Source: Candidatus Spyradosoma merdigallinarum
Lineage (GTDB): Bacteria > Verrucomicrobiota > Verrucomicrobiia > Opitutales > UBA953
Reading direction: 5' to 3'
DNA length: 34,717 nucleotides
Assembly: GCA_018713755.1 (NCBI GenBank)
Contig: DVOG01000132.1
Location: forward strand, 1 to 34,717
The stretch's first letter is position 1; each line of letters opens with the position of its first letter. The notes under the pieces are model-generated. The model had not been told where the DNA came from. It saw only the letters and a program-made list of their open reading frames with translations, and made no database searches. Made by a program: the position numbers and the translations under genes. Of the stretch, positions 34,557-34,717 are shown in pieces.

Positions 34557-34717
34557 ATGACGAAAACGAAGAAAATTTTGGCGGGAACGCTTGCCGCCGC
34601 CGCGCTCGCCGCCGCGCTCGCCGTCGCCGCAAGCGTTTCCGCGTCGCGCTTCGCCGAACCGCCCGCGGCGCCCGCGGGAACGGAATTTCCCGTGCGGCTC
34701 GGCGGGAAGACGCTTTC
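34557..34717 (+). CDS. Exported protein, N-terminal part (runs off right edge)
   Basis: Fifty-three codons are visible from ATG 34557, 17 bases after the histidine kinase stop, so the two are likely co-transcribed. The start MTKTKKILAG plus an Ala-rich hydrophobic core is a signal peptide with a likely cut after SVSA. The mature part seen, ending FPVRLGGKTLS, is too short to classify. The VRLGGKTL phrase is reminiscent of the start of DUF192 proteins, but this is only a guess. Confidence 0.7.
   Translation, partial: MTKTKKILAGTLAAAALAAALAVAASVSASRFAEPPAAPAGTEFPVRLGGKTL

Overview
ORGANISM. This is a gene-dense chromosomal segment of about 63% GC (estimated by eye) from a Gram-negative bacterium, most likely a member of the Verrucomicrobiota, perhaps Opitutae-like. 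The evidence is a protein ending in a PEP-CTERM anchor (30649-31428), several lipoproteins including BamD-like and LptE-like ones, a membrane pyrophosphatase gene, split pntAA/pntAB genes, and many starts without a Shine-Dalgarno sequence. No phage, insertion sequence, CRISPR array or rRNA gene was seen. The taxonomic call is inference. LAYOUT. The left edge holds the start of a family 2 glycosyltransferase (minus strand). Then come the three-gene proton-translocating transhydrogenase (pntAA-pntAB-pntB) and convergent speA (arginine decarboxylase). A tRNA-Val(UAC) gene follows, directly in front of ilvN and ilvC, then lysC, an unusual GAP1-N2-like membrane protein, leuS and a convergent HAD phosphatase. 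Next is a tandem pair of exported coiled-coil proteins with ClpP-fold domains, then a DEAD-box-type helicase, tsaD, hpf and fabH. An envelope block follows: a TPR lipoprotein, an LptE-like lipoprotein, mreB, mreC, mreD and mrdA. The right end has hppA, a DUF486 membrane protein (minus), a PEP-CTERM protein, gpmI (minus), a cytosolic PAS histidine kinase and the start of an exported protein. No gene-free stretch exceeds 300 bases. HOW IT FITS TOGETHER. Most genes are housekeeping: redox balance (pnt), branched-chain and aspartate-family amino acids (ilvN, ilvC, lysC), translation (leuS, tRNA-Val, tsaD, hpf), fatty acids (fabH), cell shape and outer membrane (mre/mrd, LptE-like, BamD-like), and glycolysis (gpmI). 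WHAT STANDS OUT. (1) The short motif GCGGGAACGC (core GGGAAC/GTTCCC) occurs about 177 times by hand count. It is several-fold denser between genes than inside them, and forms the stems of most rho-independent terminators, a pattern that recalls DNA uptake sequences or HIP1. (2) hppA lacks the roughly 59-residue segment that carries its first catalytic motifs, with the join falling exactly at a GMGA repeat. (3) Two adjacent exported proteins join a coiled coil to a ClpP-like Ser-His-Asp domain. (4) ilvC carries a histone-H1-like Lys/Ala tail. (5) tRNA-Val lies 20 nt upstream of a valine-pathway operon.
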